DNA of 64,000 nucleotides, taken from positions 12,439,381 through 12,503,380 of the forward strand of contig CM067314.1 of NCBI GenBank assembly GCA_034231615.1, given 5' to 3'. The DNA is from Meghimatium bilineatum (taxonomy: Eukaryota; Mollusca; Gastropoda; Stylommatophora; Philomycidae). The first letter of the stretch is position 1. Every line of letters starts with the position of its first letter. Shown piece by piece: positions 42,124-53,611 of the stretch. The notes under the pieces are model-generated. The model saw nothing but the letters and a program-made list of their open reading frames with translations. It did no database searches and had not been told where the DNA came from. The position numbers were made by a program, and so were the translations under genes.

Positions 42124-43566
42124 CATCATGTGATATATTCTTTCCAGAATGTAGTCTTCTTAATGGGTTCTCTGAACACTCCGCGATTCTGGGAGAGTTG
42201 ACCTTCCGAAGCTAGAGACATGCTTAAAAATCTGATATATCACTGCGCCATCGTCGTTCTTGGGCGCCATCTTCCCATGTTGCCTTAACTATGCTTCAGC
42301 TATAATCTTTCCATGCTTTTATGTCTCTTTATATTACAAAAAAAAAATTTAAAAAAAAAAAAAACAAAAAAAAAAAAACAACAACAACAAACAAAACTTA
42401 ACTTTCTTATTATGTTGTTGTTAAGGAGCCAGCCCTCTTCGTCGTTTATTGACATTAGCAATTCTTGATTTGCCCTTGTAGCTGTCCATGATATACTTAA
42501 AATTCTTCTGTAACATCTCATTTCATAAGCCCCGTTCCTCTTTGTTACTGTTTTATTGAATGTCCATGCTACAGAGCCGTGTATTGTCACTGAAAAAACA
42601 CATGTTTTAATCATACATAGTTTGGCTATGCTGCTGGTTCCTTGCCAAAGACTATTCATTTGGGCCGGTTTCGAAGCTGCCATTGCAATTTTTTCTCTTG
42701 ATATCCACAGCGCAGTCTCCTGAGCTAATTATGTTTGTGCTCAAATACTCGAAACTTGTTACCTTCTCAAGTTCAAAATTGGCAATTATTATCTCTGGTC
42801 AAAATTTCACATGATCCATTGTCAGAATTTTAGTTTTCTTCATATTTAATAACATGTTTTGGGTTTCCCTGTACTTTTTGGTTGACATTAATAATTGCTT
42901 TAGACCATCTTCCGCCCGTGTGTTGCCGGGGCCCGAAAGGGGAGCAAAGAATAGCAACACTGTTTACCTTCCACGAATGTCGTAAAAAGCGACTAAGGAG
43001 GTTATGGGATGGAGTTGGCTGTCCCATCCCATATAGAGTCAGTGACCCAAAGCCACGCTAAAGTCGGATGTGTCAGGCCAAACGGCGCAGATATCGCATC
43101 AATTCTGTACACCATGACACAGCGCATTCCGTTCTCCGGACTACAGCCTGCAAATCTGCAGGAGTTTGAGAACGAACGCAGAAGAAGAAGAATAAGAATA
43201 TCATCTTCGATTGTTGCTATAGAACTGTATCGTCAGCGCGCATGATTTCTGGGATCTCTTGACCGTTGATGAAAAAAGGTTGGAAGTCAGCATATGCGAT
43301 GTTATTTTTTTTACATTTCTCATTATGTTTTCAGCTTATATGTTAAACAGCTACGGTGACAGTGTGCATCCTTGCCTAACTCCTATTTGTACATTAAACC
43401 ATTCTGATGTTGTTCCGTTTACATTTACTGCTGCCTCTTGCTCGTGATACAGCATTGCGAAATGAGGTGTTTTTGGAACCCCATGTGGTCCATAGTTTTC
43501 CACAGTTTGTGATATCCTACACAATCGAACGTCTTGGTGTAGTCAATAAATATGCGTGTAGGTATA
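42124..43566 (-). mobile_element. LINE-G-like copy with RT motif A, interrupted by SINE-A, 11-bp target-site duplication
   Basis: 5' part on minus (43566-43202) reads FIDYTKTFDCVGYHKLW, the RT motif A region, with frameshifts afterwards. After SINE-A it resumes and reads MAASKPAQMNSLWQG, VFSVTIHGSVAWTFNKTVTK, RCYRRILSISWTATRANQEL and EGWLLNN. A poly-A/CAA expansion at 42337-42393 breaks the GHI segment. TATATTGTAAT at 42113-42123 recurs at 43567-43577. Confidence 0.85.
42913..43201 (+). mobile_element. SINE-A copy 4, best preserved
   Basis: GCCCGTGTGTTGCCGGGGCC to GAACGCAGAAGAAGAAG. CATCTTC at 42906-42912 recurs at 43202-43208, a 7-bp duplication within the host LINE. Confidence 0.85.
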
Positions 43567-43599
43567 TATATTGTAATTGGTTTGATGAGGGTATCCTAT

Positions 43600-43795
43600 T
43601 AAGAACGTAACCATCAACACATAATGTTTTAGTCTTAGGGAATTTTAGGCACTATAAATACGTTCAGTAGTTTGTCATTGGTTTCTGAAAACTCCATATG
43701 CATATTTGCCTGTGGCGTGAATCGAACTCGGTACCTTGGCTATCAGAGATGTGCTCTTTACCAACCCCCCACAGAGCCGGGAATATATTGTAATA
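43600..43795 (-). mobile_element. SINE-F copy
   Basis: Minus strand: CCCGGCTCTGTGGGGGGTTG then GGTACCGAGTTCGATTCACG (B-box-like GTTCGATTC), followed by a body with AACGTATTTATAGTGCC shared with 49570-49790. Confidence 0.6.
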
Positions 43796-43899
43796 CAAAG
43801 ACATAATGACAAGGTTTAGTCAGCCTACATATTATATAGTCATGTCCATGTTGGACTGGCATCCAAGGCTGTGTCTTGTTACAAATAAAGCTTTAAATA

Positions 43900-44290
43900 T
43901 ATGAAATATCCAGTATAGTATTGTGTTTTACTCTTTCTTTTTCATTTTTATCCAGTATAGTATTGTGTTTTACTCTTTAATTTTCATTTTTATCCAGTAT
44001 AGTATTGTTTTACTCTTTCATTTTCATTTTTATCCAGTATAGTATTGTTTTACTCTTTCATTTTCATTTTTATCCAGTATAGTATTGTTTTACTCTTTCA
44101 TTTTCATTTTTATCCAGTATAGTATTGTTTTACTCTTTCATTTTCATTTTTATCCAGTATAGTATTGTTTTACTCTTTCATTTTCATTTTTATCCAGTAT
44201 AGTATTGAGTTTTTCTATTTCATTTTCATTTTTATCCAGTATAGTATTGTTTTACTCTTTCATTTTCATTTTTATCCAGTATAGTATTGT
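43900..44290. repeat. 40-bp minisatellite, about 9.5 copies
   Basis: ATCCAGTATAGTATTGTTTT then ACTCTTTCATTTTCATTTTT. Confidence 0.9.
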
Positions 44291-44299
44291 TTTTGTGTG

Positions 44300-44480
44300 T
44301 GCTCAAGAGACATATTGGTTTAGAAAGATTAATGATGGATGGGAACGTTCCAGGTAGAGAAAAAGAGGCAGACGAAGAATACGATGGACTCATGACATCG
44401 AAGACTTTCTGAACATAACACTAGAAGAAGAGCCAAGAGGCTTACAGTGTGGCAGTGAGGGCAAAGTTCTTAAAAGGACA
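44300..44480 (+). mobile_element. LINE 3' coding scrap
   Basis: AGGCAGACGAAGAATACGAT, GGACTCATGACATCGAAGAC and AGAGGCTTACAGTGTGGCAG recall the RGRQRRRW-DDI-dFLN-sleea...a-cGs-gk pattern of LINE ends, with frameshifts. Confidence 0.55.
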
Positions 44481-44544
44481 CGTAACAAATATTTTGCTTA
44501 TACCGACAATGTACATCCAGTTAAGTGGATTCTAATTATTTAAA

Positions 44545-44668
44545 TTTGTTTTAGTTAATTTTTACAAATTTGTTTTAGTTAATTTTTACAAATTTGTTTT
44601 AGTTAATTTTTACAAATTTGTTTTAGTTAATTTTTACAAATTTGTTTTAGTTAATTTTTACAAATTTT
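44545..44668. repeat. 24-bp minisatellite, about 5 copies
   Basis: AATTTGTTTTAGTTAATTTT then TACA. Confidence 0.9.
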
Positions 44669-46069
44669 TTTATTTTGTATACTCTGTTGTCTCGTTGACA
44701 ACTGACCTCAAATATTTCCACCCCATTAATTTTGGCTACTTATTTCGGTACAGTAAAAGTAGTCGCAAACACATAGTCAAATTATTTCCATTGTCTATGT
44801 ATGCAAATTTCATGCTCATAATTTAATAATTTCAATATTTTTAAATTTTAGTGTTTGAGTTAGGATAGTTGTGTTGTACATAACTAACCCTAACCCCAAC
44901 CCTAAATAAATAAATATTTCAATTATTAGATGACGAACATGAAATTTACAAACATAGACAAGAGAAATAATTAAACACGTGGCGGCGTCTACTTGTGCTG
45001 TACCCTTATTTCTTCCAGTATCTTTTAATGTTCATTATATCATTCTATTTAGTCTTTCTAGCTATTTACTGTTTCCTCATGCATCTGTTTATCTTTATAT
45101 TTAGAGACGTTTTGATGGAAACGTCGATTCCTTTAAAAAAAATCATTTTGATATATTTATGTTTACATATATATATATATTTATTTATCAAGCTCCATTC
45201 CAATACTGTTTGTATAAATATACGCAATATAATATTTATGTTGATAATAGAAAGTATTATTTATTTTTTAAAGTAATATGTCACACGCACGCACGCACGC
45301 ATGCACGCACGCACACACACACGCACACACACACGCAAACACATTTGTAACACATAATCTAAATGACGTCAAAGTTCCTGCGTTCCAGCGCGCGATCTGT
45401 ATCATCAAATACGTAGTGCGCAAATGCGCATACAGGCGTATTTTTCTCTAAACATATAAACCTAGTTCCTGCTTTGATTATATATGCTTCAATCTCTCTA
45501 TCTCGCACAGGTACCAAAGAGTTCACTGACATTCTTACGTTCTTGACAATCTGAAAACGCAGATGAGAATCTTGGGGAATTCAGAGACGGTTCTCATGGA
45601 AGAATTATGCACAGGCAGACTGGCAGTCTGTTATGAACTCTGACCTTTAATGTTCTGCGCAAGTCGTTGATTGTGATCAATGATTCTTAAGTTATGTCTG
45701 AAAGAGGCTCACAATCAAGCAGATGATTGCGTGAGAACAACTGTTGAAGATATATATATAGGCTATATAGTAAAGTTTGTTTTTATACTTTATCCCAAAT
45801 ACAATTGAAACAGAAGTGAAAAGAAGGTATGTTTACTAACACAGTTAATATCAGGGTTGCCATAAAGTTAAAATTATTTACGACCACATTTATGTTAATA
45901 AATGACCAAACTACTGTATTATTTACAAAAAAACAACCGAAAACATAATTAATAATCTTGAATTTACTGAAGTACAATAAAAGGGAGCTAATTTTAATAA
46001 TGTAGATTAAACTATATTGATTGTACAACTCTTGATTCTATTGTGATATAATTTACGAGAGAAAAAAAA
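44669..46069. other. No gene; microsatellites and one hairpin motif
   Basis: An ACGC/AC tract is at 45282-45345, a short telomere-like AACCCTAACCCCAACCCTAA at 44884. TTAGAGACGTTTTGATGGAA then ACGTCGATT at about 45101 is a fourth, weak GAAACGT hairpin-like site. Coding frames are short and AT-driven. Confidence 0.45.
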
Positions 46070-46290
46070 TAGTACACCAGCCACTTCCTTTTGCTATTTG
46101 TACACCAGCCACCTCCTTTCGCTATTTGTACACCAGCCACGTCCTTTCGCTATTTGTACACCTGCCACTTCCTTTCGCTATTTGTACACCAGCCACTTCC
46201 TTTCGCTATTTGTACACCAGCCACTTCCTTTCGCTATTTGTACACCAGCCACGTCCTTTCGCTATTTGTACACCAGCCACTTCCTTTCGA
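46070..46290. repeat. 29-bp minisatellite, about 7.5 copies
   Basis: TTGTACACCAGCCACTTCCT then TTCGCTATT. Open in all three plus frames for that reason. Confidence 0.9.
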
Positions 46291-46929
46291 TTGTATAATC
46301 TATTTTTGGTAAATTAAAAACAAAATTAGGGATACCCCATAAATTGCGTCAAAATAAAGGCGGGGCGGGGTTATGAATTGGGATATGAAAAAGTTTAACA
46401 GCTGATAATATGGAGGGGGGGGGGGGGAGAAGGGAGTTTGAGAAATCTTGACGTCAAGAATATAATTTTCTTTATACAGCAATTAAATTATATGGAGCGA
46501 ATTTATGTTCTAACAATCAGAAACAAAAGATCAATAGTTTTCAAATGCATATGTTTCGTATGCATTGTTGGGGGTGGGAGGGGTGTGTTAACTTGTTCAC
46601 AAAGTGGTGGGGAGTTGGGGTAAAAATAACTGGCTACAAAATTGTTGAGATAATTTATAGAAATTGTTAGGTAGTGGAAATGAAGCTGTTAGGTAGTGGT
46701 AACAAAAAAAGTCCATCCCAAAATTCAATGTTGAAAACTGATATTTCAGAGAAAAAGGTGCAACTGCATAAGCTATAACGTGTTATATTGTGCCGCGTCT
46801 CGTCAGTAGCAACCACTGTTGTGTGTCGAAAACTGTCAATACTGCACTTCCCATGTTAGGGAGTTGAAGGGAAGTTTCGAGTGCCCTGTGTGATAAAGAC
46901 CGCATGCCTTTTTGCTGTCGCCGCATCAT
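46291..46929. other. No gene; G-run
   Basis: A G-tract lies at about 46411-46426 and a GGGGGTGGGAGGGGTG string near 46570. No coding evidence. Confidence 0.45.
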
Positions 46930-47065
46930 GTTCAGAGTGAGTTCTTTAACTTACACTCCGATAGAAAAAGACATCTGTGTTTACCGGGGATCGAACCATG
47001 GACCCCAGGGGTGTAAGAACAAAGCTCTATCCTATCGACCATGCGCCACACTGTCTTGTGTCGCT
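46930..47065 (-). mobile_element. tRNA-derived SINE or tRNA pseudogene
   Basis: Minus strand: GTGTGGCGCATGGTCGATAG then ATAGAGC (A-box-like) and CATGGTTCGATCCCCGG (a perfect B box GGTTCGATCCC). The anticodon arm cannot be folded into a normal tRNA by eye. Confidence 0.6.
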
Positions 47066-47219
47066 GTGTGAGACACACCTGATTTATTTGGATGTTATGT
47101 CTGTGCCGGCGCATAAGCAGAGAAGTCAGCAGGTCATCAATAGTTCAACAATAGTTGAATATCAACATTCTGTATTCATGATACGCATCATTGATTCTGA
47201 ATATGTTGTGTTTTTAAGA

Positions 47220-47350
47220 TTTCGAAGAAAAACAGCATCAATTACAAGAAGAGATCATGTGAGGAATGAAGAGATTACAAGAAGAGATAATGTGAGGAAT
47301 GAAGAGATTACTAGAACTGTTGGAACAACAACATCTGTGGTTAAAAAAAA
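47220..47350 (+). mobile_element. LINE scrap with an in-frame 33-bp tandem duplication
   Basis: Reads FRRKTASITRRDHVRNEEIT then RRDNVRNEEITRTVGTTTSV, matching the LINE block RI-gIs-rD-vRNeeI. ATTACAAGAAGAGATCATGT begins a 33-bp unit at 47241-47273, duplicated at 47274-47306. Two copies keep the frame open. Confidence 0.7.
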
Positions 47351-47404
47351 AGTGAACAACAAAGGCTGACATTGTTCAGCCACTTCATGATGTTAAACCA
47401 TTAC

Positions 47405-47638
47405 ATCTTCATCAAGTGACATATTCTTTTCAGAAAGTAGTCTTTCCTATGGATCTCTTGAATTCTCCGCCGTCTTGAGCAAGTTGTCCTGCTTCTTTTA
47501 GTGACATGCGCAAGCATTCTTGAATGTCTTTTGTCCAACTTGGTCGGCCTTTGCCTCTGTTGCCTTCTATCATCTCCTCCAGTAACACTCTCTCCATTCC
47601 GTGGAATCTCTTAATATGACCGAAAAAAACGATTACTC
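47405..47638 (-). mobile_element. LINE-G, 234-bp insertion with 9-bp target-site duplication
   Basis: CATCAAGTGACATATTCTTT, AGTAGTCTTTCCTATGGATC and CTGTTGCCTTCTATCATCTC match 41565-41800. AACCATTAC at 47396-47404 recurs at 47639-47647. Confidence 0.85.
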
Positions 47639-47754
47639 AACCATTACTGGCTAGCAGAAATAGCATGCAACATGTGAACCAAAACACCAAGCGGTAGAAT
47701 AAGGCAAGGAAGAAGGTAGATTGAAGGGGACCTACCGGCGTTTTTAAATGGCAT

Positions 47755-48012
47755 AGTATTATTTCATACCAAGCGACGAAACGTGCAATATTATCAAACG
47801 ACCAAATGTACAATAGTATCAAACGACCAAATGTACAATAATATCAAACGACCAAATGTACAATAGTATCAAACGACCAAATGTACAATAATATCAAACG
47901 ACCAAATGTACAATAATATCAAACGACCAAATGTACAATAATATCAAACGACCAAATGTACAATAGTATCAAACGACCAAATGTACAATAATATCAAACA
48001 TCTAAATGTACA
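47755..48012. repeat. 25-bp minisatellite, about 10 copies
   Basis: AATAATATCAAACGACCAAA then TGTAC. Confidence 0.9.
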
Positions 48013-48239
48013 ATAGTATATGGGAACCACACCTGGAAAACTATCAAGCGACCAAGCGTGCAATGCCCCCAAAACCGATGGTCAGTTAACCTTGCGACGA
48101 CTAGAAACAAAGGCAGGGAAATGACAATAGATCGATGCCATGTTTTTCTGTTTCTTAAGAAAGGTTCGTTTGCCTAAAGTTTGTTGAAGCGGAATGTTCC
48201 AATAAACGCCGATGGAGATGTTTGTATGTGTTATGATCC

Positions 48240-48860
48240 CTAGGAATTATGAAGTCCATATTTCTTATGTGCAATGATGCTCATATTTCTTATGTGCAAA
48301 GAAACCCGTATTTATTATGTGCTAGTAAGCTCATATTTCATATGTGCAATGAAGTCTTTATTTATTAAGTGCAATGAAGCCCACCCCTCTTTCTTATATG
48401 CTATGCAATGAAGCCCATATTTGCTTCTGAGCAATGAAGCCCATATTATTGATGTCCAATGCAGCCAAATATTGCACTTGTAACGAAGCCCTTACTTTGT
48501 ATGTGCAATGAAGCCATTACTTCTTATGTGTAATGAAGCCCTTATGTCTTATATGCAATGAAACCCTTATTTCTTATGTGCAATGAAGCCCTTACTTCTT
48601 ATGTGTAATGAAGCCAATACTTCTTATGCGCAATTAAGCCCTTACTGCCGAAGACGGATGTGTCGGGCTATTGGTGCAAATAAAACGGTGCCACAACGCA
48701 TTTCCATTCTCTGGACTTCATCCTGCCGGATATCTAAGTAGGTACATTATCCTGCTACAAGAGAGATCCAGCGGGAGTTTGAGAATGAACGCTGAAGAAT
48801 AAGAAGAAGAAGAAGAAGAAGCCCTTATTTCTTATGTGCAATGATGAGTTTGTGCAATTT
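48240..48860. repeat. About 25-bp degenerate minisatellite split by SINE-B
   Basis: TTATGTGCAATGAAGCCCTT then ATTTC repeats to 48646, and resumes for one or two units after 48820. Confidence 0.8.
48647..48820 (+). mobile_element. SINE-B inserted in a minisatellite
   Basis: GCCGAAGACGGATGTGTCGG to a long GAAGAAGAAG tail. AAGCCCTTA occurs on both sides but is part of the host repeat unit. Confidence 0.8.
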
Positions 48861-49074
48861 TCTTGCATAGTGAGATGACTTGAACTCTGCACGCCATACT
48901 TGGAGAAGAAACTTGAAAATGTGGTTTATGTTTGTATGTATGTGGAAGGCATGTGTATATGTATGTTGAAGACATGCGTGTATTCTTTGGAGACATGTTC
49001 CATCATTTTGTATGTATACATCCAATCACATGGTAGCCTGCAAGCGTTTGGTGGTATTAGTGTTGGCCACCTGT

Positions 49075-49262
49075 GACAATATACTCTCCCACAGCTATCA
49101 TGGTTTCAATATGCATAACACTGGAGATAACAATAAAACGAAAGAGGAAGACGGTGAAATACACGCATAGAAGATTTGCCAAACATAATATAAGAGGGAT
49201 GACGAAGGAGTGGAACAAATTATTTGAAATAGTAGCTGCAGCTATAATACAATGAATGGGTT
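49075..49262 (+). mobile_element. Probable LINE 3' coding scrap
   Basis: Frame ends IRGMTKEWNKLFEIVAAAI and has KRKRKTVKYTHRRFAKHNI, vaguely like LINE C-termini (K-RGR---W, DI). Weak. Confidence 0.3.
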
Positions 49263-49569
49263 TTTGTTGTTGTGCTCCGTAAGGAGCTTCAATTTGATTA
49301 GATAAATGTTGTTTTATTTGAAGAGCCGAATATATGTTAACCGTTTTAATCTTATTGTTATTTGTTCGTTCAGACGAAGATCTTGGATCGAAACGTTAAC
49401 CGTTTTCGTCCGTATTCAGTTTCTTATAAATTATTTTTTTATCATCTTTATATTAGTAGTGGTAGGTATTTATAAAATATATTTACTTATTCATTATTAT
49501 TAACTTGGTATTTGCGTTACTACACCCTATACCTAATTGTTGAGTCTTTGCAGAGTTTGTGATCATTAT
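49263..49569. other. No gene; hairpin plus CGAAACGT motif at 49369-49397
   Basis: CAGACGAAGATCTTGGATCG then AAACGTTAACCG. GATC/GATC pairs around TTG, and CGAAACG follows. CAGACGA resembles the CTGANGA hammerhead box with T changed. This is the best of the four such sites. Confidence 0.4.
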
Positions 49570-49790
49570 GTTGGTATCATATTTTATTCAGGATGTAGCC
49601 ATCAACCTAACATTTTCTGGCTCTAGTGATTTTATATGCACTATAAATACGTTCATTAGTTTGCTACTAATTTCTGAACGGTTCGGACACACAATTGTCT
49701 GTGGCGAGATTCGAACCCGGTATTTTGGTCGTCACAAACGCGTCCTGCACCTAGCCGTCATAGACGAGTCCTGCAAAACCAGTATATAAT
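49570..49790 (-). mobile_element. SINE-F copy
   Basis: Minus strand: GACGGCTAGGTGCAGGACGC, then ATACCGGGTTCGAATCTCGC with B box GGTTCGAATC. The body has AACGTATTTATAGTGCATAT as in 43600-43795. Confidence 0.65.
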
Positions 49791-49814
49791 TATATATACA
49801 AATATATTTAACCA

Positions 49815-50015
49815 GCATTGGAAAGTTTTGAAGGTCTGACAAGTGAGTAATGAGATTAGTCATATTTGAAGGTCTGACAAGTGAGTCATAAGAAAAGTCA
49901 CATTTGAAGGTCTGACAAGTGAGTAATGATATCAGTCACATTTGAAGGTCTGACAAGTGAGTCATAAGAAAAGTCACATTTGAAGGTCTGACAAGTGAGT
50001 CATGAGATCAGTCAC
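49815..50015. repeat. 38-bp minisatellite, about 5 copies
   Basis: GAAGGTCTGACAAGTGAGTC then ATAAGAAAAGTCACATTT, alternating with an ATGAGATCAG variant. Confidence 0.88.
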
Positions 50016-50249
50016 ATTTCACAAACACAACCTGAGAAGATGACACATTTATTATGTTAGGTCTCTTTTGCGTTGAAGCCTCACAACACTGAATCTTTAT
50101 AATGACACATTCACCCTCTATGAGTAGGAGGGTTCTTCTGACAGTATTGTGTAACACTGAGAGTTTGAACCCATTTGGGTATGATATTCACCAGTTATCC
50201 TTTTGTGCCTTGAAGCGCCAGGGAGTAGATGATTGTTCTGGAGATAGCT

Positions 50250-50905
50250 TTGTTCCAACCAACCAACAAACCAACCAACCAACCAGCCAAGCAAGCAAAC
50301 AGCCAACAAACAACCAACCAACTAACCAATCATCCAACCAATCAAACAACAAACAAACCAATCAACCAACAAACCATCAACCAACAAACACACAACAAAC
50401 ATACAACAAACAAACAACCAACCAAGCAAACAATGAACAAACTACCAACCATCCAACAACCACCCAACAAACCAAACAACCTACAAATGAACCAAACAAC
50501 CAACCAAAAAAACCAACCAACAAACCAATTAAACAACCAACCAAAAAACCAAACAACAAACCAAGCAAACAGCCAACCAAACAACCAACCAACAAACCAA
50601 CCAACAAACAAAGCAAACAACCAACCAACAAACCAACCAATAAACCAAGCAAACAGCCAACCAAAGAAACAACCAATAAATCAAGAAAACAACGAACTAA
50701 ACAGCCAACCAACAAACCAACCAAAAAAACAACCAACTAACAAACCAACAAACCAACAATCCAACCAACTAACCAACCAACAAACAAAGCAAACAGCCAA
50801 CCAAAGAACGAACCAATAAATGAAGCAAACAACCAACCAACAAACCAACCAAAAAAAACAACCAACTAACAAACCAAGCAAACAATCAACCAACCAACCA
50901 ACACA
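50250..50905. repeat. CCAA/CAAA low-complexity tract
   Basis: 650 bp of CCAACCAACAAACCAA-type repeat. It yields N/T/Q/K/P-rich frames on plus and V/G/L/W/F frames on minus. These are not genes. It may have grown from an (AACC)n LINE tail like the one at 12323. Confidence 0.88.
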
Positions 50906-51565
50906 ATCTGCATTCCATGTGGCTGAATAGAAATGCTTAAATAAAATAAAAATTAACTAAAAAAATCCAACAGGCACTTGTAGGAATTCTGAACAACTTT
51001 CAAATCAAAAGAATTCCAGAGAGGCCCCAATCTGGAACTTTAAGTACAAGTACAACTCCACCGCCTAACATAACGAATAAGAATGACAAACACGTTTCTC
51101 CCTAGGGGTTTAAACACAATCACAACCATCATCATCAATAACAATGATGAAAGGATGTGTCACAGTTTATGTTGATAGACGATAGTTTAAGTCTCTGAAT
51201 ACAAGCACCAAACACCGCACATGTAGAAAAACAAACACCGTAAAAAATAAGGAATTCGATGGAAATAAAAAAAAAATTAAGTGCAGACAAATCGTGGTAG
51301 GTGACTAGGAGAACTCTTCTAATAATGTGTGCAAAATCCTGCATTATTAGTTCATTATTTAGGACAGTGGCGTGCAGTAATTTATCTAGTAAGACTAGGC
51401 TAGTCCACAGTCATTTTTAGCAAAACTATTATTGAGTTTAATTTCCATGAAATATTACAGGATATTGTATAATTAGTATAGCGCGTTTAGCTAGCTTTGC
51501 TATAAAACAAATGTAATTATCCGAGTAACCGTCTGACTTATTAAAGCCATTTTTTGCACACCATG
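50906..51565. other. No gene recognised
   Basis: GACAGTGGCGTGCAGTAATT at 51362 resembles a hAT-type end, but no partner end was found. Confidence 0.4.
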
Positions 51566-51577
51566 TTATTTTTGGTT

Positions 51578-52228
51578 CATCATCATTAAGTGCCGTCGCC
51601 GCAACGAAGGTTGGCTGCAACGGATCTCCAACATCCCCTGTCTCTTGTCTTGGTGGTGCATTCTGCTAGAATGTAACCTGTCCATCGTGTGTTGTTACTC
51701 TTCCACTTGTATCTCTGCATACCTCTTATTCGCCTCCCTTTGGCTTTGCCCTCAAGTAAGGTCTTCAATAAGGTGTCATGTTTTTAATGTGTCCAAAATA
51801 TTTTATTTGCCTGATCTTTATTTCTCTTAGTAATTCTTTCTTGATATTAAGTGTCTTTAGCACCTCTTTATGTGTTTTCTTCTCTGTCCATGATGTTCTC
51901 CCTACACTTCTATATACCAACATCTCAAAGGCATCAATTCTGTCTTCTAATTGTTTATTTAGTGTCCATGTTTCTGAGCCATACATTAATATGGAATAGA
52001 TGTAGCATTTTATAATTCTCATTTTTAACTTGTTTGTATTTTGTTAAGATGTTAATATTTTCCTCATGTCATTGAAGGTACTTTTAGCCATTCCTATTCT
52101 CCTTTTAACTTCTGTTTCACATCTGCCATCATTTGTGACTATGTGTCCAAGATATTGAAAATGTTTTACTTGTTGTAGTTTCTCTCCATGTATGTTCATG
52201 TTTAGCTCTTGTTCTTCCGTGTCTTTGC
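51578..52228 (-). mobile_element. LINE-K copy 4, 651 bp, with 12-bp target-site duplication
   Basis: Reads MRIIKCYIYSILMYGSETWT, LNKQLEDRIDAFEMLVYRSV, GRTSWTEKKTHKEVLKTLNI, then after a frameshift MKTLLEGKAKGRRIRGMQRY and CWRSVAANLRCGDGT. (GATGAT) tail at 51578. TTATTTTTGGTT at 51566-51577 recurs at 52229-52240. Confidence 0.9.
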
Positions 52229-52519
52229 TTATTTTTGGTTAGACCCAACAAATTTATACTTTATATTTGTGCATCATGACCAGTTTTTATGCACGAAAGA
52301 AATCCTGTGATCTTCGCCGGCATACAAATTAATGTGTCTCGAAAAAAGAAGTTTTTTCACTTCGGACATTACACCGGATACAACTGTTAAACACCGCCTG
52401 TCCTGTCTTGTGTGTTGTCTTGTGTTGTCTTGTGTTTAGAGTACATAACTCTCCATCTTCACGATTAAATAATTCCAAACGTGTGCTAAATAAATCAAGT
52501 GCAAATGACGTGATATTAT

Positions 52520-53600
52520 AATTGATTGTGTCATGTGACTTATTCTCTTCATAACTTTGTTTTCCCAATGAACTCCCTGAATCCCCTTCTGACTTCCCGA
52601 TGCGGCTTGCATTTTCCAACGATATATTCATGTTATCTTTAATGTCGTCAGTCTATCGTCTTCTTGGTCTGCCCTTTCTCCTCGTACCAGGTACTCTGCT
52701 CTCCATTATTTGTGTTTCTAAACAGTTGTGTCTCTTAATATGACCAAACAGGTGTAGTTTTCTTTTTGCTATTGTGTTTAGTAACCAACACTCTGGAATC
52801 TTCGTGTTTATAATATCTGAGTTTCTCTTTTTCCCTTTTTTTCCTAAGTATCTTTTCTGTAGCATTTCACCTCAAAGGTGTAGATCTTCTTTGCCGCTGT
52901 TTTACTTAGGGTCCATGTTTGACAGTCGTATGTTGCAACCGGAAAAATAAAAGATCGTAGCATTAGCAATTTATTTTCCATTGTGTTGTTTTTCCATATG
53001 TTTTTCAACAGTGTTATATCACTCTCTTCCTTATTTCTGCCATACAGTCTCCTACACCATTGATGTTTGCTCCCAAGTATTCGAATTTATTCACACATTC
53101 TATTTCGGTATTGTCTATTCTGATTTGTGGTTGTTGTGTTGTTATATCTGTTGACATAATTTTTTTTGCAAATTTAAATATAAGTTGTGTGATTCGCGGT
53201 ATTTCTTTGTGCTCTTGATTAGATGTTCCAATCCCTTTATATTATTTGAAAGAAGCACTGTTGTCTGCGTAGCGTAATTCAGGGATTTCGAATCCACCTA
53301 TGTTTAAAGCGTGGTAGTCAGCGTTGTGTATGTCTTCTCTCACATTCCTCATTATATTTTCTGCGTAGATGTTGAACAGGTATGGGGAGAATGTGCATCC
53401 CTGCCTTACTCCACTCTGTGCCTCAAACCAGTCTGAGAGATCGCCCTCCAATTTCACTGCAGCCTTTTGATCTTGGTAAAGTTCTTCTATTAGATGAATC
53501 AGATGACCTGGGAAACCAACCCATGCTGTTCATTATTTCTCATAGTTTCTGGTGTTGGACACAGTCGAACGAGTTTGAGCAATTTATGAAACACATGTGC
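52520..53600 (-). mobile_element. LINE with RT motifs B and C, decayed
   Basis: Minus frame at 53457-53242 reads SDWFEAQSGVRQGCTFSPYL, FNIYAENIMRNVRED and ELRYADNSA. These are RT motif B (GVRQGC-lSP-LFN) and motif C with YADD changed to YADN. Downstream are ECWLLNTIAKRKLHLFGHIK and GTRRKGRPRRR, then MNISLENASRI near the 3' end. Several frameshifts. The altered second aspartate alone would abolish activity. Confidence 0.85.
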
Positions 53601-53611
53601 AAGTCGTTTGA

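Noticed and set aside
46930-47065. Functional tRNA gene
   Set aside because: A good B box, but the A box has an insertion and no acceptor or anticodon stem can be paired by eye. Better read as a SINE head. The same holds for 16640, 19750, 36971, 43700, 49700 and 61233.
50102-50893. 212-codon N/T/Q/P/K-rich protein
   Set aside because: Low-complexity CCAA/CAAA tract; the other frames and strand are equally open.
51362-51480. Second hAT element starting CAGTGGCGTGCAG
   Set aside because: No matching inverted end or 8-bp duplication found.
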